Part shown: positions 1-10,299 of the stretch, piece by piece | Layout: each line of letters opens with the position of its first letter | Position numbering within the stretch: the first letter of the stretch is position 1 | NCBI GenBank assembly: GCA_948470475.1 | Contig: OX419344.1 | Span: 16,928,495-16,992,494, forward strand | Length of the DNA stretch: 64,000 nt | Reading direction: 5' to 3' | DNA from: Galaxea fascicularis | Taxonomy: Eukaryota > Cnidaria > Anthozoa > Scleractinia > Euphylliidae | Translations under genes and position numbers: made by a program | Notes under the pieces: model-generated | The model's input: the letters and a program-made list of their open reading frames with translations, nothing else | Databases searched by the model: none | Told to the model about the DNA's origin: nothing

Positions 1-416
1 GTCGAACTTTAGAACTCAACATCCAACTTAAGCACTCAACATCCCACCTTGTAATTTCAATTTTTTTTCAGTCGTTATTGAAATCGATATTTATGAAATG
101 AACTTTCAATTATAAAGCACGATGTCGAATATTGACGTTCATTCTTTTTCTTGATGTTTGAAGTATGAACATTTCAACGCGATGTCAAAACGCGACAACG
201 AATATTCAATTTTTATATTTCGATTTTTAAAAATCAACACGGTAATAAAATGGTTGAAATCTTTTCACTTGACGCTGTGGTGAAATGTTGACATTGCGAT
301 GAAATGTTGACTCCGTTGCAAAATGTTGACTCCGTTTAATGAACGGCGTGCTATCCCCGCCAAAAAGTATCAAATGTCTCAAGGTTGTGTAACATTCTAA
401 AGGACTGGATCTAGTC
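1..416 (+). repeat. Left arm of a 0.4 kb inverted repeat
   Basis: This stretch is the near-exact reverse complement of 2097-2508; both arms contain ATCCCCGCCAAAAAGT and CGGAGTCAACATTT-type motifs, and they differ by only a few bases. The arms enclose a Penelope-like reverse transcriptase relic. The arm reaches base 1, so the true outer end may lie outside the window. On the right side, related sequence continues past the arm (a second TTTTTGGCGGGGAT near 2545). Confidence 0.85.
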
Positions 417-441
417 TGGGGACGGGTTTACTTTGGTCAAA

Positions 442-591
442 ATGGGTGATCTATCGAGCGTCGTGCAAGCTATCAATGACCTTGTTGTCAGAATTGAAAG
501 ACTCAACGATCAAAGCGAAATTGGATCAGAGGAAATGAGTGACAGGCCTGCGCGGACTCCTCATGCGGTTTTTGTGCTCGCCTCGCATTAG
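442..591 (+). CDS. Short ORF beside the inverted repeat, unknown
   Basis: A 49-codon frame starts ATGGGTGATCTATCG just inside the left inverted-repeat arm. The product begins MGDLSSVVQAINDLVVRIER, heptad-like and rich in charged residues, and could be the start of a coiled-coil ORF1-type protein of a mobile element. It overlaps the 3' end of the opposite-strand reverse transcriptase relic. I do not recognise the family and it may be a chance frame. Confidence 0.25.
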   Translation: MGDLSSVVQAINDLVVRIERLNDQSEIGSEEMSDRPARTPHAVFVLASH

Positions 592-1990
592 AGCCTTAGA
601 TGATATTTTTGCCCTAACAAGCATGTCTTTAAGAGATTTACCTCTTTTGTATGATATTATCGGAGGTTTCAAATAAATTGTCTTTAACAAAGACTGATTT
701 TGTATAAGACCCCAGTGTTCCATCATTGTCTGTTTAAGACTGTTAACTGCTGGGTGGTACGTAGTGACAAAAGGCAGAACCCTCGCGTTAGTTTTTTTGT
801 TTTGTGTTAGAGCCGATTGTCTAGAGGCAAAGTTGACCCCTGACAGTGAGACCTTTCTATGATTGTTTTTGGATATCCGCGTGCTCTCAGGCGTTGTTTA
901 AATTTCACAAGGCTTTTTTCAAATGTTGTTTTCGAAGGGTTAGTCCTAAGCAATCTCATTGCTTCGCCTTAAATGAAACCACTTTTTACGCCTGGGGGAT
1001 GGCATGACTTGAAGTGTGTATATTGAAAGGTTTCAGTCGGCTTGTGGTGAGTTTTTATGTCCAGGATGGATTCGTTTTCGAATCTCTCCCATTTGAACAC
1101 CACTGTATCGAGGAAAGTGATCTCGCTCTCTGATATTTCGGCCGTGAATTTGATGGTACTGTGGAATTTATTAGCTTGTTCAATAAAACAATCCACGTCT
1201 TTTTTATTGCAGTCCCAAAGCAAGAAGATATCATCGATATATCGTCTCCATTCTTTAGGCTTGATCTCACTTTGTCGTATAAGCTTTGATTCGATTTCAG
1301 CCATGAAAATATTAGTAAATGATACTGCCATTTTAGTTCCCATGGCCGTTCCATGTGTTTGGAGATAGTTATCCCCATTAAACTGCGTGGAACGAGTTTT
1401 CTTTCAGAATTAGAGCAAGCATTTCCCTTAGGAAGCGTGTTGGGATCGGTGGGTTGTAATTGTGGAACGTTTCGTATGCCTTGCATGCTGTTTCTGTACC
1501 CTCTTCTTGTGGTATATTGGTGTACAAGATAGAGACGTCCATTGACACTAAGATTGTCTTGGCCTATCTTTGTTTTCTCTATGAAGTTGATAAAATCAGT
1601 TGTATCCTTAATAAAGGATTGTTGTTTCTCTGCGATAGGCTGTAGCAATGTATCCACAAATGAGGATATTCTCTCAGTAGGGCCGTCACAACCTGAGATG
1701 ATGAGTCTACCAACCGGTTTAGGTTTGTGGATTTTTGTAAGCGTATAGAAAATTGGTGTTCTAGGAGGATTGGGAGTTCGTGAGAGCCATTGTTTAGTCA
1801 TGTCATCAGTGTGTTTACCTTGGTGAAGACGGTTAATGAGGTCATTAACCTTTTCCTTTGTCGTTTTCACCACTCACTGGTGCTTTTAGAGGTTCATAGT
1901 GCTCTCTTTTGTCGAGTTGCACCTTAGCCTCGTTTATTTTATGTCTTATTCATGATGACTGTTGTTGTCCCTTTGTCTTTCTCTGTGTTT
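526..1990 (-). pseudogene. Penelope-like element reverse transcriptase, frameshifted relic
   Basis: Read on the minus strand, three frames join into one reverse transcriptase of the Penelope-like type. An upstream piece near 1960 resembles the KDKGTTTVIM motif. Next comes a frame ending near 1055 with FYTLTKIHKPKPVGRLIISG. A frameshifted stretch carries the motif A core SILYTNIPQEEG, and the 969-1343 frame carries the catalytic YIDDIFLLW and the thumb-like STIKFTAEISESEITFLDT. The C-terminal piece at 526-726 ends with PPIISYKRGKSLKDMLVRAK, typical of the family. At least two frameshifts make it inactive. No GIY-YIG endonuclease domain is visible. The whole relic sits between 0.4 kb inverted repeats, which is unusual; Penelope elements can carry terminal repeats in inverted orientation, so it may be one element. 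Confidence 0.85.
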
Positions 1991-2096
1991 TGGCAAAAAA
2001 GCTGCTATCGTTTGACGAATGCCGCAAACTTTCGACCACCTCAGACACTTGATGCTTAGTGGCGTAAAAGGCGGGAAAGCAATAGCCACAAAGGTC

Positions 2097-2508
2097 GACT
2101 AGATCCAGTCCTTTAGGATGTTACACAACCTTGAGACATTTGATACTTTTTGGCGGGGATAGCACGCCGTTCACTAAACGGAGTCAACATTTTGCAACGG
2201 AGTCAACATTTCATCGCAATGTCAACATTTCACCACAGCGTCAAGTGAAAAGATTTCAACCATTTTATTACCGTGTTGATTTTTAAAAATCGAAATATAA
2301 AAATTGAATATTCGTTGTAGCGTTTTGACATCGCGTTGAAATGTTCATACTTCAAACATGAAAAAGAATGAACGTCAATATTCGATATCGTGCTTTATAA
2401 TTGATAGTTCATTTCATAAATATCGATTTCAATAACGACTGAAAAAAAATTGAAATTACAAGGTGGGATGTTGAGTGCTTAGTTGGATGTTGAGTTCTAA
2501 AGTTCGAC
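2097..2508 (-). repeat. Right arm of the 0.4 kb inverted repeat
   Basis: Reverse complement of 1-416 with a few substitutions and small indels. It begins at GACTAGATCCAGTCC and ends at AAAGTTCGAC. Immediately outside, ATCTTAAAGTTCGATGTTG repeats the same theme, so the element boundary on this side is uncertain. Confidence 0.85.
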
Positions 2509-3002
2509 GTTGAATCTTAAAGTTCGATGTTGTGTGCCAAAGTTGATTTTTGGCGGGGATTGAACTCCATACCAAACTAGCACCTACACACAAGAATTGA
2601 TGAGCACATGCAACTCAACAACTACTAGGAACCTATATCACGAAGGAGTTTAACCTCCGATACGTCAGATTGACTGACTGAAAATTGATCTAATGAGAAA
2701 ACGACGGGTGTTTTAGCAGGACCGTCCCTAAATCAAAATAGTGTTCTCACTAACTGATCATGATTCGAATTATTTTCAACAAAAATACACACAAATGCTT
2801 CTACAAAGCAATAAACAGTTTACACACTCAGACACTATTACACAACAAAGCTTGCACAGCTTAAGACCACTTAGTGTACGAAATTTTATCAGCCTTCTTA
2901 TCCGTCGGCTTGTATTGCGTCCTGAAGCTAAACTGCACAAGCCACGCGAATTTGCGGCCTGTTGCAATGTGATGTTAAACTGGAAGAGATGAGTTTACTG
3001 TA
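2509..3002. other. No gene recognised
   Basis: I see only short frames with no recognisable protein. A second TTTTTGGCGGGGAT near 2545 matches the inner part of the right arm at 2147. Confidence 0.5.
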
Positions 3003-3077
3003 GCGTGCGAGCAAGCTCTCTCGAGAGGTAAGAGAGAGAGAGGGGGTCTACCACCGGGAGAGCTTGCTCGCAGGCTA
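3003..3077. mobile_element. 75 bp mini inverted-repeat element with target duplication
   Basis: Ends are inverted repeats (GCGAGCAAGCTCTC and GAGAGCTTGCTCGC) around a GAGAG-rich core. The element is flanked by the direct repeat AGTTTACTGTA (2992-3002 and 3078-3088), an 11 bp target duplication. That length fits Mutator-like insertions better than hAT or Tc1, but the family is inferred. Confidence 0.65.
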
Positions 3078-3088
3078 AGTTTACTGTA

Positions 3089-4350
3089 TCATAAGACACA
3101 TTCGCCCCGTCCCTCCTGGGACGCCTCTACTGAAATAAATTAGTGATGCTACAAGACCTTATTTCTTCATCTGGTTCAAGCTTAAGCTCTTTAACTCCTC
3201 AGTAAACTGTTTCGAATCTCTTATCGAATGCTGTGTTTCACCTAATCTCGGACCCAGATCTCACTGCAGCTGTGAAAATGTGAGGTCTGGTAAAGTTCGA
3301 TACAAAGCCATTTCTGGTTCTTTACGAGACGAAATAATGCCTCATTCTGATCCGTTGTGTGATTGGCTCTTTTCTTCACAGTTCGGCTTCGGAGATCAAA
3401 GGCTACTGTAAGCCAGCTCATAGATGAGGAACATTACTTTAGAACAACTTTATTTTCTTAAAAAAAAAAAAAGAAGAATCCTGTACGTTTCGTAAGCGCG
3501 TCTTTGTCAGTTACAGCTCTTGGTAATATAGAACCGTTCTCGCGCTAATATTTTTCGTAAATTCATTTCAATTTAGTTTTGTAAACGTTTTTGGTCCTGA
3601 TAAAATCTCCGACCACTCCAAAGGTGAGATAAAATACTTTGCGAAAGTCCCATGTGTCATTAGTGTCATTAGTCACGCTGAACAGTCACGATTGTTTTGA
3701 GCGATTCCAGCGCACAAACAAACATTAGTCAGCTCAAACCTTTTTCTCTTTATAATGAGATATCCATCTATGTATGTTTTGAGCTAAAGTTAATTTGATT
3801 TTCCAAATATGAATTTTTTGTCCGAACAGATTAGCTTGCTGGTAAACTTTCTTCAATACAACCATCCACCTTCTCGCGCAAGGCTTATATATTTTAATTG
3901 ACTTAAGTTTACTATTTAATTGATCGTCGATAAGAGCGTTGAGTGGAGACACCACTGAGTTACAATGGACGTGTTATTAATACACTTTTTATGAGCCAGA
4001 TGCTCACAAAGGGAAGTAAGTAAGAGGGTCTGAATGGGGTTAACCAACTAGCGAGAAAGGGCGAAAAATATTACCGACTACCGACATCACGAGGAAAAAA
4101 TTAGCGACTAGCGACAAATAAATTGTAACCGACAACCGACATGGTCCGACGTTATAGGGATGTTTGTATTCGGAAAGAACAGCATTTTGAATTTATTTCT
4201 AGCTCATCAGGGAATATCCAGATCCTTTGGTGGGTTCTATTTCAACAGACGTAACCACATTAATTCCAAATTTAGCCAATTATAGAATTTTCTTCAAAGT
4301 CCCGGGATCCTCCTTTTCTGGGAGAAGCGGGGGTCGAATCAACTAGAAAA
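3089..4350. other. No gene recognised; ACCGACAACCGACAT repeat
   Basis: No coding feature is recognisable. Around 4060-4145 the sequence iterates ACCGACTACCGACAT and ACCGACAACCGACAT. The same words recur at 6020-6062, so 4040-6062 may be bracketed by copies of one dispersed repeat. A short A-run lies at 3460-3472. Confidence 0.4.
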
Positions 4351-5277
4351 TGGCTTCGTGGAAGACCAAACCAGCCTCGAACTGTTTCGGTCTTCTACAC
4401 ACTTACTAAAATTCACAAACCGACACAAGTCGGGAGACCAATAATATCAGTATGCAAAGCATACGACACATTCTATGAAAAGAAACCTCCTATCCCTACA
4501 CCACTACTTAAAGAAGCGATCAGGCTAATTTAACAAGAAAATTCATTCCAGCTTAATGGAAAGAATTATCTCCAAACACATGGGAACAAAGATGGCAGTC
4601 GCGTTTGCCAATATTTTCGTGGCCAAAGTTGGAACAGAAAACATAATTATAAGCCGAAGCGCAAACAAACTGCTTATTTGGAAACGCTTCATAGACCGGA
4701 CATATTCTTCCTCTGAAACATAAACAAACACCATCCTACAATCAAATTCACGGTTGAAGTTTCAGATACTGAAATACCTTTCTTGGACACCAGCATCTAC
4801 AAAGGCGTTAGATTCGAAACAAAATCAGTTCTTGATGTGCGAACCCACTTCACGAGTCTACTGAGACATTTCAGTACACATTATTTTCTCGTCCTGTCAC
4901 CCACCCGGTGTCAGAAGGGGATTTGTGAAAGGAGAGGCCTTACGACTTCTGAGGACAAACTCTTCTGAAACTTTATTTGAAGAGAAAATAAAAAACTTTA
5001 AAACGAACCTTGCCGAGAGAGGTTACCCTAAAAAGTTTATCGAAAGAAACCTCTTAGAAGGAGAGTTTCAAGACAGATCGCAAGCCCTCCAACGGAAAGA
5101 AAATAAACGAATCTTGCCGTTTGAAACATAACATCATTCATAAGGCCTGGTTCACACTAGCGACATAACGACATAACATGGACGTAGTCATAATGACATA
5201 AAGAAAAGATCAGTTTTATTCTTATGTTGACATGTTATTATGTTCCTACTAGAAGGCATAGAACATCAACACGAGGT

Positions 5278-5339
<62 letters not shown>

Positions 5340-5549
5340 CGTGCTAAACTTAAAGGAAATCCTTATGAGCAAATGGCATTTAAAGAGAAACAACCAAAGC
5401 TCAGGGAGATTTTTAAGGAACCGCCACTAATATCATACAAGAGAGGGCGTTCCCTTAAAGACATACTGGTTAGAGCAAAACAAAAAATGAACAAGGCTGA
5501 AAAACACGCGAGTGGGAGCCGCGCGGGCCTACCTTTGTCTCCTCTTTAA
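4351..5549 (+). pseudogene. Penelope-like element reverse transcriptase, deleted relic
   Basis: Plus-strand pieces in several frames reconstruct the order of a Penelope-like reverse transcriptase: VFYTLTKIHKPTQVGRPIIS, then AYDTFYEKKPPIPTP, QLNGKNYLQTHG, KMAVAFANIF, TIKFTVEVSDTEIPFLDT, GEALRLLRTNSSETLFEEKI and finally PPLISYKRGRSLKDILVRAK. The segment between PIIS and AYDTF, which would contain catalytic motif A, is missing (an internal deletion of about 60 residues). The YxDD box reads FID-R, so the second catalytic Asp is lost. Stops and frameshifts are frequent, and a TA-flanked short element interrupts it at 5143-5337. It is dead, and more diverged than the copy at 526-1990. Confidence 0.85.
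5143..5337. mobile_element. 195 bp TIR element nested in the Penelope relic
   Basis: The ends read GGCCTGGTTCACACTAGCG and, reversed, AGCCTGGTTCACACTTGCG, each continuing into ACATAACGACATAAC. TA flanks both sides (5141-5142 and 5338-5339), as in Tc1/mariner-type insertion. It splits the reverse transcriptase relic between ILPFET and the KEPPLISYKRG end, so it inserted after that element. Confidence 0.8.
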
Positions 5550-6061
5550 CACTGAGATTGTCACAATAAACAGCGTGTGTTACAGGATCCGGCAGCGCTG
5601 TTTGTGCATTTGTGCGTCTCGACATGTGACGGTTAGAGGTGATAATAGTTGTAAAATCATTAAATGAAATGATCCATTAAACGGTTCAGATTGATATGGA
5701 TGGCAGCGAAAGTTTTGGCAAAAAACCCAAAGAAACCCCACACTGAAGCCGCGAGAGCCGTTAAATAATACGTGTTTTGAAAAAAAAAAACTACTTCCGT
5801 AGCTAACAAAATTACGTATCCCAAGGGCTAGAGTGGGCGTTTCACTCTTTGTCTAATTTACCTCTCTTGGTTTACTTCGATGCCTTGTAATCGACAGCTG
5901 AACAAATTTACATCTAGAATAAAAGCTTGATGATTTTATCGGTATACTAGATCAGTTGCAAACAAAAGTGGGGAAGACGATCACGTTGCTAAAAGTTTTA
6001 CACTTCGTTCTGTGATTTACGGACAACCGACAAAGTAATGAAATTTTAACCGACAACCGAC

Positions 6062-6720
6062 ATGAAGAGGGGAAATTGGTCCGTTATATTGAGGGCTCGT
6101 TATATCGAAAGCCTCGATATCACGAATTTGCGGGAAAACAATCAAAATATTCGTTATATCGAGGTGTAGTTAATTGTTTTTTTTTAATGCTGTGACGTTG
6201 CGCTACCCAGCATTTCCGGATCTGAACGGAGAACAAATTTCAATGGGAGTGTCTGTCAAACGGGGAAACAAGGGCATTGGACTGGAAATTCCGGCTACTT
6301 ATACATTTTACCACAAGAAGCCTTCAAATATAAAGAAGTTAACAGAACTAGTGAGACACAAAGAGGATAAAGCAGATCTGTAGATGTGTCCATAGTGTCA
6401 GTGTCTGAATTTATAATGAGCTGTTAACTGTGAAGTTGTTCTGTTGTTACAAGATTAAAGGGTTTTCATCCTTGTTGGTCCGTTTCAATTTTATCTTTTG
6501 TCACTTATTGACATTTCTTCGTTACATCGAGGTACATTTTACGTTTGCACTTCTGGATTGTGTTCGTTATAACGAGGATTTCTTTATAATTACATCGAGG
6601 TTCGTTGTATCGAGGTTCTGTTCCATACATTTCCCTGTAACTTTGGCCGGGCTGAAGAATATCGTTCGTTATACCGAGGACTTCGTTATATAGGGGGTTC
6701 GTTAAATCGAGGTTCCATTG
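6062..6720. mobile_element. pogo/Tigger-like element remnant
   Basis: The word TTCGTTATATCGAGG and close variants recur at least seven times. The right end, reversed, reads CAATGGAACCTCGATTTAAC, matching the usual terminus of pogo/Tigger-type DNA transposons. The left terminus is not preserved. A 69-codon frame at 6174-6383 lies inside but I do not recognise it. No DDE transposase is visible. Confidence 0.6.
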
Positions 6721-7808
6721 TAAATGAGCAATGTATTGCAGCCAGTAGGGCAAACAATTGAACAATCGGGCTTGTTTACTGCAATCGCTTCTAGTGCTTC
6801 TTTTTGTTTTGGTTTATGTTTCAAGTTTTCTTGTCGTTGGACTTAACAACGTGGCGAAGAGCACCCTCAAAGCCCATTATTCGCCGACAACGTTACCATA
6901 AACGATCACAATTTCCAGAAGGTGGCCATTCCACACGATGAACAAAGGACGATGGGTAGTCCCGTATTCCAGGCCTCAAATGGAACTTTACTAGATCTCT
7001 CTTCTGCCTGACCGTGGGAGATCTGGACACGAGATTATGTTTAACCTGATATTGTACGGATATTTTGCTGATAGAATGTGTTTGGGTGGCGAATACTTGT
7101 AGTATGCAAAGAATGTAAGAGACCCAGCTTGGTGCACTGAGGAAAAAGAGGTCGCTTGAGGGAGGTGGTCAGTTTAGAACATGCATAATTCCTAATTATT
7201 ACCTTATTAATTGAAGTGAAGGGAATAAGACAAGGCTCGTTTGAGAAAAACGTTTTCCAGACTTGGTGATGTAGATGCTGTAGTACCCTACTGGTTTTTT
7301 CATATTTGGTTTTTTAAAACATGTACGGTAGCACTTCAATGGCCTGGTTTCATGAAGCCTGTGCGAACTCATACAGGCAACGACTTCAATTCACGGACGA
7401 ATTGCCGGTGGTTAGGTGGCCGACCGGTGTGAATCTTCATTCCGTGAAATGAAACAAAAGGAATGACTGAGCCCGGCGTGAGGTCAGACCAGAATACCAT
7501 GCAAAACACGAGTACAGTGTAGACTGGTCTGAGGATTTTATTCTAAGCATGCGCAGTAGTAGTGTTTGAGCGTTCTAGGGGCGTACAATATTGGGAAACC
7601 CAGAAGAAGTCTTCGAATCTTTGATTGGTTTGATCGAACTATTACACGATATGAAGATTGAAAAAAAGTCTTGTCAACGTTCGTAGCACGATATTGCTCA
7701 AAGAACCACATGTCTCCCTTAATCTCTTGTTGATAGGTTGCACTTTTTGTTTGGATAGTATTTTAAGACATAACAATACTACACATAAATTATTGTACTA
7801 TAAAATGT
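6721..7808. other. No gene recognised
   Basis: No recognisable coding sequence. Around 7470-7540 the words AGGTCAGACCAGA and AGACTGGTCTGA form a loose inverted pair, probably a dispersed repeat. Confidence 0.4.
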
Positions 7809-8237
7809 CCTGGCATAGTAAATCGAACGTTCGAAAATCGAACTCAATCGAACTCAATCGAACTCAATCGGCAATCGAACGAAATCGAACACCACACTTT
7901 CAGTGAGTTCGATTTCCGAACAAATCGAATTCAATCGAACAAATCGAACTCAATCGAACTCAATCCGTCTGATTGTGTTCGATTGAGTTCGGAAACCGAA
8001 CTCAATCGAACACAATTAAATGGATTTCGTTCGATTGGCTCTGGTGAACCTATACAAAGCACGCCCGTCAAAGCAAGTTTTTTTTACGCTTTTTTTTTTT
8101 TTTTTACTATTCATTCAATAACACAAACCCCATTTAAAAAAACTGTCCACGGCAGTTAAGAGAACAGAACAAAACAAAACAAAATCATTATACCCGCGGG
8201 CGTATTTCGAAATTGTCGTACCCTTTCCTTTTTTTAG

Positions 8238-8471
8238 CTAACTTACCATAGCAGCAAGACAACTCAAAGGATTACTTTTATGCAAAAATACAAGCAAATT
8301 ACTAACCGCGACACAGGCTACGGCATAAAGTAGATGGATGATTATGAAAAATATCTTACTCACGATATAAATGATTCTCTCAAATTCATCTTGGTCAATT
8401 AACAGTGAGCAAGAGAGTAAGAGGTGAACGAGCGTCAGTATATTGGACGTTTGGGAGCATCTTACTGCCAT
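8238..8471 (-). CDS. Hydrophobic ORF inside the TIR element, unknown
   Basis: A 77-codon minus-strand frame with two hydrophobic stretches (LTLVHLLLSCSLLI and FFIIIHLLYAVACVAVSNLL). It lies in the interior of the 7809-8939 element, downstream on the same strand of the other coding-like stretch. I recognise no domain; it could be an exon or chance AT-rich translation. Confidence 0.2.
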   Translation of the reverse strand: MAVRCSQTSNILTLVHLLLSCSLLIDQDEFERIIYIVSKIFFIIIHLLYAVACVAVSNLLVFLHKSNPLSCLAAMVS

Positions 8472-8548
8472 GATAGTTAACGTTGAAGGTGACCTAATTG
8501 TCCGCGCTCGTTTGCAATTCGGAAGGCACGGCCTTTCTCGCCTATTTT

Positions 8549-8770
8549 CTATAAAACCCTGAAAACGTCGCCATCCTTGACGTCAAAGTGGCATTCCTGG
8601 TAGCCTTTGACTATACATTTGAAGCTTACTATCCACAACTCATCTGAAGCCATTTCTGCGGATTTTCTTCGTTTACGAAAAACACGTGCGCTACACTCAG
8701 GGCTTAAGTAACTCGAGCTTCTAAGATCTGGTAATGGCTTTTCAACGTCTGTTTTACATAAATCACGAGT
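8549..8770 (-). CDS. Coding-like exon captured in the TIR element, unknown
   Basis: The minus-strand frame reads through CKTDVEKPLPDLRSSSYLSP and ends MASDELWIVSFKCIVKGYQ, ECHFDVKDGDVFRVL, then a stop. Composition is protein-like, unlike the neighbouring iterated ends, where the same frame merely translates the repeat. The GYQEC-F-V-GD pattern faintly resembles small HIRAN-like domains, which I offer only as a lead. It has no visible partner exon with a matching splice site, so it may be a captured host fragment or an element ORF. Confidence 0.3.
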   Translation of the reverse strand, partial: TRDLCKTDVEKPLPDLRSSSYLSPECSARVFRKRRKSAEMASDELWIVSFKCIVKGYQECHFDVKDGDVFRVL

Positions 8771-8984
8771 TCGAAAATCGAACGTTCGATTGGGTTCGAT
8801 TGATTTTTTTTCTTTTCGGTGAGTTCGATTTCGTTCGATTGCCGAACTCAATCGAACTCAATCCACCGATCGAGTTCGATTGAGTTCGATTGAGTTCGAT
8901 TGAAATTGAGTTCGATTGGGTTCGATTTACTATGCCGGGAAAATGTTCACAGGGAACATTAATATGTTTTTTTTTTTCTTTCAG

Positions 8985-9178
8985 TGGAGACTATTTAAAA
9001 GTTGATAATGAGACCGGTCATTCATTTGGTGTGTACTGTGGTGACAAGACTGGGGAGACAGTTGAAGTTATTGGAGACTATGCAGTGGTAACATTCCAAT
9101 CACGTTCATCCTTATGGGATAAAAGATTTCTAATATCATTCCGTGTTAAGTCAAGCGGATCAAACTCGACAACAATAG
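8985..9178 (+). CDS. CUB-domain exon of an extracellular host protein
   Basis: This 194 nt exon follows a strong pyrimidine tract and acceptor (TTTTTTTTTCTTTCAG) and ends at a GT donor (AACAATAG|GTACTG). It encodes GDYLKVDNETGHSFGVYCGD, then TVEVIGDYAVVTFQSRSSL and the closing FLISFRV strand. That is the second half of a CUB domain: the -YCG- cysteine and the V-F-S-D/S-K-F-F pattern are all in place. It starts with one base completing a codon and ends with one base of the next (phase 1). The Ig exon at 17227 begins in exactly that phase, so the two are likely consecutive exons of one secreted or membrane receptor-like gene. The start of the CUB domain should lie upstream, past the TIR element, and was not found. 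Confidence 0.75.
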
Positions 9179-10299
9179 GTACTGTTACATTTTAAGCCTT
9201 CCTATATAGTTGTTATTAAACCATGTGTTAATTAATATTTTCACACTGCTGAAGTTCAATATCTAAAATAGCGTGCTATGGCTTAAACTTTAAGTATTGA
9301 TTTCAATATAAATTGAGGAAAATCAAAACAAAATTTTTGAACTGAGAAACTGTAGATGTGAGGCTAATTTCCCTCCTTAGCGTCTTAGCACGATCTTTCG
9401 ATTCCTGTGAAAGATTTTGTACATACGTGAACCAGTGTATAACGCTTCGCGTGTATTCAGTACGCCGTATGAAACAAAATCCAACCATGATACAATGCAA
9501 CCAAACTTACCATCATGAAAATAACGGCCAAATAAAAAAATCGAATTTCATCAAGACACTACACCATACTAACAAAAAAAGAATAGAAGAGCAGAAAAAA
9601 ATGTATGGAGTAAAAGGAACAAATAGCAGATGACTATTAGTTTTAATCGAAGCAACGGCTACCTAATGAGTAAAATATATGTAACGCGTGTTATCCTTCT
9701 CTATTTGTTATTCTTAACAAAGGAACCTAGGGTGGTTTTCCAAGATTTTATTCCCCCCTAGAATACAAAGAATTTATGGGGGTTGTGGTGCGGAACACCT
9801 TGTATTCTGCAACATACACCTTTATTGATATCTGACTAACAATACCAGCAACTCAACAACGACAACATATCTTGTTACAAGCTCGGCTTTTATAGGTAAG
9901 CCTGAGAATCTAGAACGTTGGGTACGATTACAGTAGATTCTATTTATAAACTATGTCACGGATGACTCAGCATGACACAGCTACTTCTAGAACATTCTCG
10001 AAGGTTACACTACAGGGGTGTTTAACAAGATATCTCTACTTGAGATATATGATTTCTCTACTAGAGAAATATGACTATTTGTTTAACTCAGCTTTTTGTA
10101 TACCAGTATGTTTTTTTTTTCCTAAAAACGAGTCGAAATCTCTTCAAGGTTGTTTCAAAATGAAACGCTGTTGCCCAATGACATCCAATGGTTTAATACC
10201 TTTCTCTAAGGAAACTTCAAATGTTAGCGTTAGTTTAAAATGCAATTATAAGTTTGCATGCAGGGGAAATACTCCAAATAATTATAAGAGGCTTACGAC
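9179..10299. other. Intron sequence, nothing recognised
   Basis: Intron after the CUB exon. AT-rich with adenine runs near 9530-9600. No element family or exon is recognised. Confidence 0.4.

Larger units (their letters stand above)
7809..8939. mobile_element. 1.13 kb TIR element with AATCGAACTC iterated ends
   Basis: The left end CCTGGCATAGTAAATCGAAC and the right end (reversed CCCGGCATAGTAAATCGAAC) form a 20 bp terminal inverted repeat with one mismatch. AAAATGT flanks both sides (7802-7808 and 8940-8946), a 7 bp target duplication. Inside each end the 10-mer AATCGAACTC is iterated many times, facing inward from both ends (7835-8040 and 8765-8930), like clustered transposase-binding sites. 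No transposase is recognised. The interior holds a coding-like minus-strand stretch (8549-8770). Confidence 0.85.

Noticed and set aside
2741..2992. Overlapping opposite-strand frames at 2.7-3.0 kb as genes
   Set aside because: Both strands are open over the same stretch with no recognisable domain or codon bias; typical chance frames.
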